This document shows positions 1 through 4,888 of a DNA stretch of 7,446 nucleotides, in pieces. Position 1 is the stretch's first letter; every line of letters begins with the position of its first letter. Below the pieces are notes generated by a model. The model was not told where the DNA came from and did not search any database. It saw nothing but the letters and a program-made list of their open reading frames with translations. The position numbers were made by a program, and so were the translations under genes. The DNA comes from Actinomycetota bacterium (GTDB lineage Bacteria; Actinomycetota; Actinomycetes; Acidothermales; Acidothermaceae). The stretch spans positions 1-7,446 of the forward strand of contig PLCK01000235.1 in NCBI GenBank assembly GCA_003134755.1. The letters are read 5' to 3'.

Positions 1-296
1 TAGAACCCGTTCTCGATCGGCGGTCCGATGCCGAGAAGGGTGCCGGGGAAGATCTCCTGAACCGCCTGGGCCATCACGTGGGCGGTCGAATGCCGCACGA
101 TCGAACGGCCGTCGGCCGAATCGACCGCAACCGCCTCGACGACATCGCCGTCGGCCAACCCGGCCGCAAGGTCGCGGAGCTGCCCATTGATCCGGGCCGC
201 GATCACCGCACGCTCACCCTCGAAGAGCTCAGCCGCGGTCGTGCCGACGGGCACCGTACGTGCGCCGCCGGCAACGGAGATGCTGACCTCGGACAC
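1..296 (-). CDS. thrS: Threonyl-tRNA synthetase, N-terminal part (runs off left edge)
   Basis: Cytosolic enzyme that charges tRNA-Thr with threonine. Only the first 98 residues are in the window. They contain a TGS domain (about residues 3-62: VSISVAGG, then TAAELFEG, ARINGQLRDLA and LADGDVVEAV) followed by the start of the second, editing domain with RHSTAHVMAQAV (residues 68-79; HxxxH) and GIGPPIENGF just before the edge, all typical of bacterial ThrS. I chose the GTG at 294-296: it has a GGGAG Shine-Dalgarno 5 bases upstream and starts the protein MSEVSISVAGG, as expected for a TGS domain. The gene lies 48 bases after the stop of the upstream small gene on the same strand, so the two are probably co-transcribed. 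That gap is too short for a T-box leader. Identification is firm; the catalytic core lies outside the window. Confidence 0.96.
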   Translation of the reverse strand, partial: MSEVSISVAGGARTVPVGTTAAELFEGERAVIAARINGQLRDLAAGLADGDVVEAVAVDSADGRSIVRHSTAHVMAQAVQEIFPGTLLGIGPPIENGF

Positions 297-344
297 GACG
301 GCTCCCGCTTTGATCGGACGGTGGAGGTCCGATGCTAGCGAGCC

Positions 345-764
345 CTAGGACAGGGGCGCCGGGAGATGATCCGTCGGCGTGCGGTCGGACCCAAGATCGA
401 ACGAGGGGACGACGCCGCGCTGGGGGTCGGGTGTCCGGTTGAGGAGGTCGAGTGCACTGAGGGAGGGGTCACGGCTCGGTCCCGACGCGAAGTCGGTCTG
501 GCGCCGACCACCGACCGAACTTGCCGCGGCCCGGCCGGCCAGGAATTCGACGGCGTGCCGCACGGACCGTCGCGCCTCGGCCAGGGTCGGAGCCGAGAGC
601 CGGTGCACGATGGCGAGATCGGCGCTGGTCGAGGCGACGGTGAACATGCACGCCCAGCTGACGGCGTCCCCACTCTTCATTCTGGTGTGCCGAGCCACCA
701 CGCGGCCGACACCGGGCAGGTCGAATTCGTCGACCACAGCACCAGCCTCGACACGCATCCGCAA
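345..764 (-). CDS. Unrecognised 139-aa protein upstream of thrS
   Basis: I do not recognise the family. The N-terminal half (about residues 1-75) looks folded: an apparent beta-rich start (DEFDLPGVGRVVARHTRM), then SWACMFTVASTSADLAIVHRLSAPTLAEARRSVRHAVEFLAGR, which reads as strands followed by a long helix. Residues 78-139 are rich in Arg, Pro, Ser, Asp and probably disordered. There is no signal peptide or membrane segment. The start is a TTG at 762-764 with a GGAG Shine-Dalgarno 7 bases upstream; an ATG two codons downstream (758) is the alternative but has worse spacing. An in-frame stop lies upstream, so no longer form is possible. It ends 48 bases before thrS on the same strand and is likely the first gene of that transcript. 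Codon-position GC bias is typical, and all competing frames are less protein-like. Confidence 0.72.
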   Translation of the reverse strand: MRMRVEAGAVVDEFDLPGVGRVVARHTRMKSGDAVSWACMFTVASTSADLAIVHRLSAPTLAEARRSVRHAVEFLAGRAAASSVGGRRQTDFASGPSRDPSLSALDLLNRTPDPQRGVVPSFDLGSDRTPTDHLPAPLS

Positions 765-883
765 ATCATCGCTCCGATCGCCCCGAAGCGGTAGCGCCCG
801 TTCGGGCTAGTTCTGGTGGAAACTGCTCGGAGCGGTCATCCCTCGACGAAGAGCGCGCGGGCAGGTCGGCGTCCGGCGCGGAT

Positions 884-889
884 TAGTGT
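884..889 (+). promoter_or_regulatory. Possible -10 box for a leaderless methyltransferase mRNA
   Basis: TAGTGT matches the actinobacterial TANNNT -10 consensus and ends exactly 7 bases before the GTG at 897, so transcription would start at or next to the start codon. No Shine-Dalgarno precedes this GTG, which fits a leaderless message. No convincing -35 hexamer is visible. Confidence 0.4.
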
Positions 890-896
890 CCTTTAC

Positions 897-1688
897 GTGA
901 GCGACGACGGCGCACGGACATTCCGGACCTCGGCGGTTGCGTACGACTCCCACGTCGGACGATACAACTCAGAACTCGCGCGCGGCTTGATCGCAGTAGC
1001 GGGCGTGCAAGCCGGTGACCTGGTGCTCGATGTCGGCTGTGGCACCGGGCTCCTGACCGCGGAGCTGGCCCGGGTCGTCGGCGCCGGGAAGGTGACGGCA
1101 ATCGATCCGTCGGAGCCATTCGTCGCCGCGTGCAAGGAGCGCGTGCCGGGCGCCGACGTCAGACTGGCGCGTGCGGAGGATCTCCCGCTCGATGCCGCGA
1201 GCGTCAACCGCAGCCTGTCGCAGCTAGTGCTCAACTTCATGGCCGAACCGCTGGCCGGCGTCAAGGAGATGCGCCGCGTCACGGCTCCCGGCGGTACGGT
1301 CGCCGCCTGCGTGTGGGACTACGCGGGCGAGATGGTGATGCTCCGGCTGTTCTGGGACGCGGCTATCTCGGTTGACCCAGCGGCAGCGGGGCTCGACGAG
1401 GGCCGGTCGATGCGGTATTGCCGACCCGACGACCTGCGGGCACTCTGGATCGCCGCCGCGTTGACCGACGTCGTGACCGGCGAGCTTCGCCCTTCGGTCC
1501 GCTACACCGACTTCGCCGAACTATGGACGCCGTTCGAAACGGGCGTGGCGCCGTCGGGCGCCTACACGGTGTCGTTGGACGAAACCAAGCGAGCGGCCGT
1601 GCGTGACGAGTTCTTCCGGTTGCTCGGCAGCCCTGCCGGTGCGTTCGAACTGACCGCGCGAGCATGGTCCGTGCTCGGACATGCGTAG
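897..1688 (+). CDS. Class I SAM-dependent methyltransferase
   Basis: A 263-aa cytosolic methyltransferase using S-adenosylmethionine; the substrate cannot be told from sequence. Motif I is LDVGCGTG (residues 44-51), the acidic residue at the end of strand 2 is D70 in VTAIDPSEPF, the adenine-side motif is ARAEDLPLDA (91-100), and post-motif strands include SQLVLNFM and APGGTVAACVWD. This is the Ubie/Methyltransf_11 type. The C-terminal part (about 200-263, YTDFAELWTPFETG and the DETKRAAVRDEFFRLLG helix) is usual in actinobacterial members. The frame stays open to a GTG at 816, but the extra 27 residues are Arg/Ser-rich and unlike the family, which starts close to TFRTSAVAYDSHVGRY, so I prefer the GTG at 897 with its leaderless promoter. 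It is a single gene, divergent from the thrS unit. Its last seven codons and TAG stop lie inside a tandem repeat, so the C-terminal tail may have been altered by repeat formation. Confidence 0.9.
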   Translation: MSDDGARTFRTSAVAYDSHVGRYNSELARGLIAVAGVQAGDLVLDVGCGTGLLTAELARVVGAGKVTAIDPSEPFVAACKERVPGADVRLARAEDLPLDAASVNRSLSQLVLNFMAEPLAGVKEMRRVTAPGGTVAACVWDYAGEMVMLRLFWDAAISVDPAAAGLDEGRSMRYCRPDDLRALWIAAALTDVVTGELRPSVRYTDFAELWTPFETGVAPSGAYTVSLDETKRAAVRDEFFRLLGSPAGAFELTARAWSVLGHA

Positions 1689-1734
1689 GGTCCGTGCTCG
1701 GACATGCGTAGGGTCCGTGCTCGGCCGTCGGTAG
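1666..1734 (+). repeat. Three tandem copies of a 23-bp unit across the methyltransferase stop
   Basis: Copies occupy 1666-1688, 1689-1711 and 1712-1734. The first two are identical; the third shares the first 13 bases (GGTCCGTGCTCGG) and the last three (TAG) but differs in between. Every copy ends in TAG, and the TAG of copy 1 is the methyltransferase stop. The unit contains an inverted repeat GTCCG-TGCT-CGGAC. In copy 1 this extends to GCAT/ATGC outer pairs with one bulged G (1662-1684), giving the strongest hairpin. The array fills almost the whole gap to the convergent gene ending at 1736 and may act as a terminator, although no T-run follows it. Confidence 0.9.
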
Positions 1735-1735
1735 C

Positions 1736-2173
1736 TCAGGACGCTCCGGTCCGCCAGGGAAACGGTGCGAGGTCGGGCTCGACCCACCCGCTGCGCGCAG
1801 CGGCGTCGGCCAACAGTCGCGACGTGTAGAACCGCGCGAGCAGGCGCTTGTCGAGCAAGGCCGCATGTAGCGCAGCGAAGTTATCGAAGCTTTCGCCGGC
1901 CGCGGCCAGCACGTGATGCCCGACCAGTTCGACCCACGCCCGGCTCATGGTGACGTGGTACTTCTGCGGATTGCCGGCATAGCGCGCCGTCCGTTGGATG
2001 CCGTCGCTCACGACCGTTGTTGCGGCGCGCACGCCGTATCGCCGTACCGCCAGCCAGGTCAGATGAACGTGTTCGCGGTGCCCGAAGTGGTCGGTCGTGC
2101 TCATGACCTCCGTCATCAGCTCGGTGAATGTCGATCCGTCGTCTTCCAACTGCGCGTGGTCGTGATCGGTCAT
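1736..2173 (-). CDS. Small His-rich protein of unknown function, coupled to marR
   Basis: A 145-aa soluble protein without signal peptide, membrane segment or cysteine. It has two recognisable conserved blocks: FGHREHVHLTWLAVRRYG (residues 30-47) and KYHVTMSRAWVELVGHH (71-87), resembling a widespread uncharacterised bacterial family with an F-x-HR-[DE]-H-V-R-LAW block and a YHETxTxAW block. In this copy the usual E after YH appears to be V. The histidines H32, H35, H73 and perhaps H86/H87 could bind a metal or a ligand; this is inference. The rest is predicted helical (ALHAALLDKRLLARFYTSRLLADAAARSGW, then a Trp/Pro-rich tail). The ATG overlaps the marR stop by ATGA, with no independent Shine-Dalgarno, so it should be translated by coupling and controlled by that repressor. 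It converges with the methyltransferase, with the 23-bp repeats between them. Confidence 0.85.
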   Translation of the reverse strand: MTDHDHAQLEDDGSTFTELMTEVMSTTDHFGHREHVHLTWLAVRRYGVRAATTVVSDGIQRTARYAGNPQKYHVTMSRAWVELVGHHVLAAAGESFDNFAALHAALLDKRLLARFYTSRLLADAAARSGWVEPDLAPFPWRTGAS

Positions 2174-2604
2174 GGCGCGACTTCGGTCAGCGCTCGCAGC
2201 ACAGCATGAAAACTGTCGACTGCCTCGGGCGAAAGCTCGCGGAGTGCACGCCGCTCGAGGCCTGAGAACGCCTGCCTAATGGTCGTTGCGACGTGCTCGC
2301 CCGAGGCGGTCAACTCGATCACAACCACGCGCCGGTCGTCGCGACGGCTTCCGCGGGTGATGTACTCGCGCCGCTCCAGTCGATCCAACACGCTGGTCAA
2401 TGTGGTGGGGCGCGCTCCGATGGCTCCCCCGAGTTCGGACACCGTGCGCGCCCGTCCGTCGGCCATATTGGCCAGGGCGTTGATCTCGGACGCCGTCAGG
2501 TCGAGGTCGACGAGTTCGGCGGCCAGCAGATGCAGCGTCGCGTGCGTAGCGCGCTGCAAAGCAAGCAGCGCCGAGTCGCTCGGGCGCGCCGCGGTTAATC
2601 CCAC
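2170..2604 (-). CDS. MarR-family transcriptional regulator
   Basis: A 144-aa winged helix-turn-helix DNA-binding protein, expected to act as a dimer. N- and C-terminal helices (LALQRATHATLHLLAAEL, about 14-31; SPEAVDSFHAVLRALTEV, 125-142) would form the dimer interface. The HTH spans about residues 38-84 (TASEINALANMADGRARTVSELGGAIGARPTTLTSVLDRLERREYI) and the wing is GSRRDDRRVVVIELTASG (85-102), with the family's D-x-R type wing residues. It has no cysteine, so cysteine-based redox sensing is excluded; the ligand is unknown. The start is a GTG at 2602-2604 lying 8 bases after a good -10 box, so the message is probably leaderless. A perfect inverted repeat around that -10 implies autorepression. 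The stop overlaps the start of the downstream His-rich protein by ATGA, and together they form a two-gene operon. Confidence 0.93.
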   Translation of the reverse strand: MGLTAARPSDSALLALQRATHATLHLLAAELVDLDLTASEINALANMADGRARTVSELGGAIGARPTTLTSVLDRLERREYITRGSRRDDRRVVVIELTASGEHVATTIRQAFSGLERRALRELSPEAVDSFHAVLRALTEVAP

Positions 2605-2627
2605 GATCTCGGACTATACGAGATCGT
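2603..2627. promoter_or_regulatory. Putative MarR operator, perfect 9-bp inverted repeat
   Basis: ACGATCTCG (2603-2611) and CGAGATCGT (2619-2627) are exact reverse complements separated by 7 bases. The spacer contains the -10 box of marR and the left arm covers the GTG start codon, so bound repressor would block RNA polymerase directly. MarR proteins commonly autoregulate through palindromes at their own promoters; assignment to this MarR is inference from position and symmetry. Confidence 0.75.
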
Positions 2628-2642
2628 AGTACCCGGGATCAA
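2613..2642 (-). promoter_or_regulatory. Promoter of the marR operon
   Basis: On the minus strand TTGATC (2642-2637; four of six bases of TTGACA) is followed after 18 bases by TATAGT (2618-2613; TANNNT). The GTG start codon lies 8 bases downstream of the -10, so the start site should be at or within a base or two of the codon. The -10 sits exactly in the spacer of the inverted repeat at 2603-2627. Confidence 0.65.
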
Positions 2643-2686
2643 CCCGCGACGCGAGCGGGATGCGAAGCAGCGGCGGCTGGGGTTGC

Positions 2687-2704
2687 CGCGTTCAGCTGAA
2701 CGCG
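2687..2704. terminator. 18-bp perfect palindrome downstream of mgsA, possible terminator
   Basis: The sequence CGCGTTCAGCTGAACGCG is its own reverse complement. As RNA it would fold to a 7-bp stem with a 4-base AGCT loop, 19 bases after the mgsA stop and upstream of the marR promoter, which is where a terminator for mgsA is expected. There is no T-run after it in either direction, so it could equally be a protein binding site. Confidence 0.4.
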
Positions 2705-2722
2705 CAGGCCCGAGAACGAGAG

Positions 2723-3178
2723 CTAGCTCGCCCTCGCCAGCAGCTCGGTCGTATCCGGGACGTCGCCATAGTCGGGCCGCACTCGATCGTAAGGACCGGC
2801 GAGCAGTGGCGAAGAGATCATCAGGTCCGCGCTCGCCAGGTTGCAGGCAACGCCGATATTCCAGACCGCCGCAATGCGCAGCAATGCCTTCACATCCGGA
2901 TCGTGCGGCTGCGGCTCCAGCGGATCCCAGAAGAACACCAGCAGGTCGATCAGTCCTTCGGCGATCTTGGCGCCGATCTGCTGATCGCCACCGACGGGCC
3001 CGGACAGGAACTTGTGCACGTGGAGGCCGAGCTCATGCTCGAGCATCGTGCCGGTCGTGCCGGTGGCGTAGAGGGAATGGTGCGACAAGGTCAGGCGGTT
3101 GTAGTCGGCCCAATTCAAGAGATCGAGCTTCTTGTTGTCGTGTGCAACCAATGCAATGTGGCGTTGTTCGCCAGTCAT
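2723..3178 (-). CDS. mgsA: Methylglyoxal synthase
   Basis: Cytosolic enzyme that converts dihydroxyacetone phosphate to methylglyoxal and phosphate, a bypass of lower glycolysis that relieves sugar-phosphate stress. The 151-aa length matches the family (about 150). All the signatures are present: ALVAHDNKK (residues 9-17; H13), phosphate-binding TGTTGTM (39-45), SGPVGGDQQIGA (59-70; D65 is the catalytic base counterpart of E. coli D71), FFWDPLEPQPHDPDVKALLR (82-101; D85, H92, D95 counterparts of D91, H98, D101), and NIGVACNLASADLM. The constant offset of 6 to E. coli numbering argues for a complete, active enzyme. The ATG at 3176-3178 has an AGGAAGAG Shine-Dalgarno; the frame stays open a further 28 codons upstream, but those residues are unlike the family. 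It is a single-gene unit; a 7-bp inverted repeat just upstream of the Shine-Dalgarno may regulate it. Confidence 0.97.
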   Translation of the reverse strand: MTGEQRHIALVAHDNKKLDLLNWADYNRLTLSHHSLYATGTTGTMLEHELGLHVHKFLSGPVGGDQQIGAKIAEGLIDLLVFFWDPLEPQPHDPDVKALLRIAAVWNIGVACNLASADLMISSPLLAGPYDRVRPDYGDVPDTTELLARAS

Positions 3179-3192
3179 GGTGACTCTTCCTG

Positions 3193-3211
3193 GTGGGTGT
3201 CGGTCACCCAC
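3193..3211. promoter_or_regulatory. 7-bp inverted repeat just upstream of the mgsA ribosome binding site
   Basis: GTGGGTG (3193-3199) and CACCCAC (3205-3211) are exact reverse complements with a 5-base spacer. The repeat ends one base from the mgsA Shine-Dalgarno (complement of 3184-3191). A TANNNT box TAGCGT lies at 3218-3213 on the minus strand; if that is the -10, the repeat covers the transcription start and would be an operator. If transcription starts further upstream it would be a 5'-UTR hairpin beside the ribosome site. Confidence 0.5.
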
Positions 3212-3326
3212 AACGCTAGCCGCCGAATGAGAACGGGGTGTTACGGCGGCGCCAACCGGCACGAAACGGCGGGATCTCCGTGGGCGTGCGCTACGGTCCC
3301 ACTAGTTCAGACGTCGAGTCCCGGGG

Positions 3327-4178
3327 GTGCCGGTGCGTGATGACATCGAATGGCTCAAGGCTCACAGTGAGGGCGCCGCGATCCGCGGTCGTCTCGACGC
3401 CCTCACACAATATCTGCGCGAAGGCGAGTACGGTCGCGGCGCGGTGTGGGGCAAGCACGGCAAACTCGGGATTCTGCTGGCAACCAATCGGGGCGTCCTG
3501 TTTAGTGTCCCGCGCAGCTCGGAAGCGGTTGGCGCCGAATACGACGCCATCGAAACGATCGAAGTTCAGGAGGTCAACGCCAGATCGTTGACCGTGCACG
3601 TATTCGCCACCACATTCGACCTCGCGGTCGAGGGCATCAATGATTTCCAGGACCTAAAGCGCACCGTCGCCGCCGCGAGCGAAAGCGTCGAGCAGGCAAA
3701 TGCCGCCGCTGGGAGACTCGCGCGTTTCGCCGGTATCACGGTGTCCAGCTCCGGCGTCACCTCGGCCTTCGGAGCCGGCCCCCTACTTGGCGCCCGCGCC
3801 GACGTCGAAACCGGCGGCACCCTGACGCGACGTCCCCGTATCGGGGCCGTTCTTGTGTTCGGCGTCCTCGGCCTCGCCGCCTCGAAGACAGTCGACCAGC
3901 GGGAGCTGTATCTCAGTGTCGAAGGACAAGGCTTCGGCTTCGCCATCCAGCTCCTGCCGTGGCGGGTAGCCGCCGCTCGCTCATTCGCGTCCCGACTGAA
4001 TGGGGCACAGGCGGAGGCGGCAGCTCGGGCGCCCGCGGCAGCTCAACCCCTGGGGCCGGCACCGAATTTGGACGATCCGTTCGAGCAGTTGCGCAAACTC
4101 GGGGAGTTGCGTGACGCGGACCTCATCTCGACCGAACAGTTCGAGACGAAGCAGGCCGAGATCCTTTCCCGCATCTGA
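3327..4178 (+). CDS. SHOCT-domain protein with probable PH-like N-terminal domain
   Basis: A 283-aa protein of unknown role. The C-terminal residues 250-283 (DPFEQLRKLGELRDADLISTEQFETKQAEILSRI, in outline) form a textbook SHOCT module: a short helix, L-x-D-x-G-x-I/L-[ST]-x-EF-like turn, then a helix ending in ILxRI. SHOCT is usually a C-terminal adaptor on membrane-associated or oligomerising proteins. Residues about 45-112 (KLGILLATNRGVLFSVP, YDAIETIEVQEV, LTVHVFATTFDLAVEGI) look like the strand pattern of bacterial PH-like domains; this is inference. A hydrophobic Ala/Gly/Val stretch at 172-186 is followed by another strand-rich part (ELYLSVEGQGFGFAIQLLP) and an Ala/Pro linker (226-247). 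It starts with GTG at 3327; GTG at 3333 with GGGGG upstream is an equal alternative. It converges with the next gene, stops 8 bases apart. Confidence 0.88.
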   Translation: MPVRDDIEWLKAHSEGAAIRGRLDALTQYLREGEYGRGAVWGKHGKLGILLATNRGVLFSVPRSSEAVGAEYDAIETIEVQEVNARSLTVHVFATTFDLAVEGINDFQDLKRTVAAASESVEQANAAAGRLARFAGITVSSSGVTSAFGAGPLLGARADVETGGTLTRRPRIGAVLVFGVLGLAASKTVDQRELYLSVEGQGFGFAIQLLPWRVAAARSFASRLNGAQAEAAARAPAAAQPLGPAPNLDDPFEQLRKLGELRDADLISTEQFETKQAEILSRI

Positions 4179-4186
4179 CACGGGCT

Positions 4187-4504
4187 TCACCCGGACGCCG
4201 ACAGCGCAGCCGCCTTCTTCAATGCCTGCCTCAGATCGCTAAGCGAAGGGACTCCTGCTCCGCCCGGATACATCCGGCAGGCGACGGCCGCGGGGCGGGC
4301 AGGTTCGGCGAATAGGTCCACACCGTCTACACAGATGGTCGGTGAGCCGATGAAGTGACGCCGCTCGGCGTCGTCCTGCGAGTCAATGACCGTCACGGTG
4401 TAGCCGACCGACCCCAGCCCGACGTCAGCCAGCGCCGTTGCCAGCAGGTCAGCCGCCGCGGCCTCATGAGGGCACTCCGGCACGACCAGAAGCTCGATCC
4501 TCAC
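4187..4504 (-). CDS. Thioredoxin-fold protein with a single active-site cysteine
   Basis: A 105-aa small cytosolic protein of the thioredoxin-like group often annotated as alkylmercury lyase or thioredoxin family in actinobacteria. It shows strand 1 RIELLVVPECPHEAAAADLL (residues 2-21) with C11 at the usual nucleophile position, strand YTVTVIDSQDDAERRHF, then GSPTICVDGVDLF (53-65) carrying the cis-proline-type P55 and C58, and AVACRMYPG (74-81) with C76. The second cysteine of a CxxC is replaced by glutamate (CPHE), so it is not a classical thioredoxin; glutathione- or mycothiol-like chemistry or metal binding is possible but unproven. The start is GTG at 4502-4504, with GAGG about 10 bases upstream; longer frames would run into the hairpin and tRNA-Val. 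It may receive some read-through from tRNA-Val. Confidence 0.85.
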   Translation of the reverse strand: MRIELLVVPECPHEAAAADLLATALADVGLGSVGYTVTVIDSQDDAERRHFIGSPTICVDGVDLFAEPARPAAVACRMYPGGAGVPSLSDLRQALKKAAALSASG

Positions 4505-4524
4505 GCGGAGCCGCCTCGAAGAAG

Positions 4525-4556
4525 GGTTGCCCGTAGCGTTCGAACACTGGGCAACC
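4525..4556 (-). terminator. Long imperfect inverted repeat after tRNA-Val, probable terminator
   Basis: Outer arms GGTTGCCC (4525-4532) and GGGCAACC (4549-4556) are exact complements, and inside them AG/CT pairs and a GTTCGAAC palindrome (4537-4544) continue the symmetry with one mismatch and a two-base bulge. It starts 4 bases after the 3' end of tRNA-Val in the direction of transcription and is followed by CTTCTT, a weak T-rich tail. Best read as tRNA terminator and processing hairpin. Confidence 0.6.
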
Positions 4557-4560
4557 TGGG

Positions 4561-4632
4561 TGGGCGCTGCAGGGATCGAACCTGCGGCCCCTGCCGTGTG
4601 AAGGCAGTGCTCTCCCGCTGAGCTAAGCGCCC
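4561..4632 (-). tRNA. tRNA-Val (anticodon CAC)
   Basis: A full cloverleaf reads on the minus strand: acceptor GGGCGCT with AGCGCCC, D stem GCTC/GAGC, anticodon stem CTGCC/GGCAG with loop TTCACAC (anticodon CAC at 4600-4598), and T arm GCAGG-TTCGATC-CCTGC; the discriminator is A. Length is 72 bases and the 3' CCA is not encoded. It reads GUG valine codons, abundant in GC-rich genomes. Confidence 0.97.
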
Positions 4633-4643
4633 TAGAGCCGCAA

Positions 4644-4649
4644 ACTGTA
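4644..4649 (-). promoter_or_regulatory. -10 box of tRNA-Val
   Basis: TACAGT on the minus strand fits TANNNT and ends 11 bases before the mature tRNA 5' end at 4632, placing the transcription start about 4 bases upstream of the tRNA. No clear -35 is seen. Confidence 0.45.
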
Positions 4650-4679
4650 CACGGCGGCCCCTCGGCGTCCCCTGTGAGG

Positions 4680-4697
4680 ACGGCGTGAGTACGCCGT
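4680..4697. promoter_or_regulatory. 7-bp inverted repeat upstream of tRNA-Val
   Basis: ACGGCGT (4680-4686) and ACGCCGT (4691-4697) are exact complements around GAGT. The site lies roughly 45-60 bases upstream of the predicted tRNA-Val start and about 190 bases upstream of ssgB. It could be an activator site or a hairpin. The rest of 4698-4888 shows only the ssgB promoter candidate. Confidence 0.35.
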
Positions 4698-4772
4698 GCC
4701 AAGCCGCCCACTGAACCGTGTTCGGACCGGAACCGATTCAGCGGTTAGACAGGCTCAGGTGTGGGGATCTGT

Positions 4773-4800
4773 CTGTCAACGCGTTCCGCGCCGCTAAGGT
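4773..4800 (+). promoter_or_regulatory. Candidate promoter of the SsgB-like gene
   Basis: CTGTCA (4773-4778, four of six bases of TTGACA), 16 bases, then TAAGGT (4795-4800, TANNNT). This would give a leader of about 80 bases before the GTG at 4889. The match is modest. Confidence 0.3.
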
Positions 4801-4888
4801 CCCGGATCGCTACGGCAACAAATCTGCACGCGCGGCTGCGGCCGCTTGAGCATGTCGGGGCGCGGGCAGGGCCGAGGCGTGAGGACGG

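Noticed and set aside
297..344. T-box or other riboswitch ahead of thrS
   Set aside because: Only 48 bases between genes and no stem-loop or specifier structure.
335..673. Alternative minus-strand frame overlapping the 139-aa gene
   Set aside because: Composition is Arg/Pro/Ser-dominated, no ribosome site, and it conflicts with the better-supported frame ending at 345.
1666..1734. CRISPR-like array
   Set aside because: Copies are directly adjacent with no unique spacers, and no cas gene is present.
2660..3340. Long plus-strand open frame of 226 codons
   Set aside because: It is antisense to mgsA, whose motifs are unmistakable, and the translation is Arg/Gln-rich with no recognisable domain; a GC-bias shadow.
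4171..4194. Bidirectional terminator between the SHOCT and thioredoxin-like genes
   Set aside because: Only a 4-bp stem CGGG-CTTCA-CCCG is possible, with no T-run; too weak to call.
4561..4632. tRNA-Val as an attachment site of an integrated element
   Set aside because: No integrase gene, no second copy of the tRNA 3' end in the window, and flanking genes are core genes. The same holds for tRNA-Gly at the right edge, which is incomplete.
4505..4711. N-terminal extension of the thioredoxin-like gene
   Set aside because: It would translate through the terminator hairpin and tRNA-Val.
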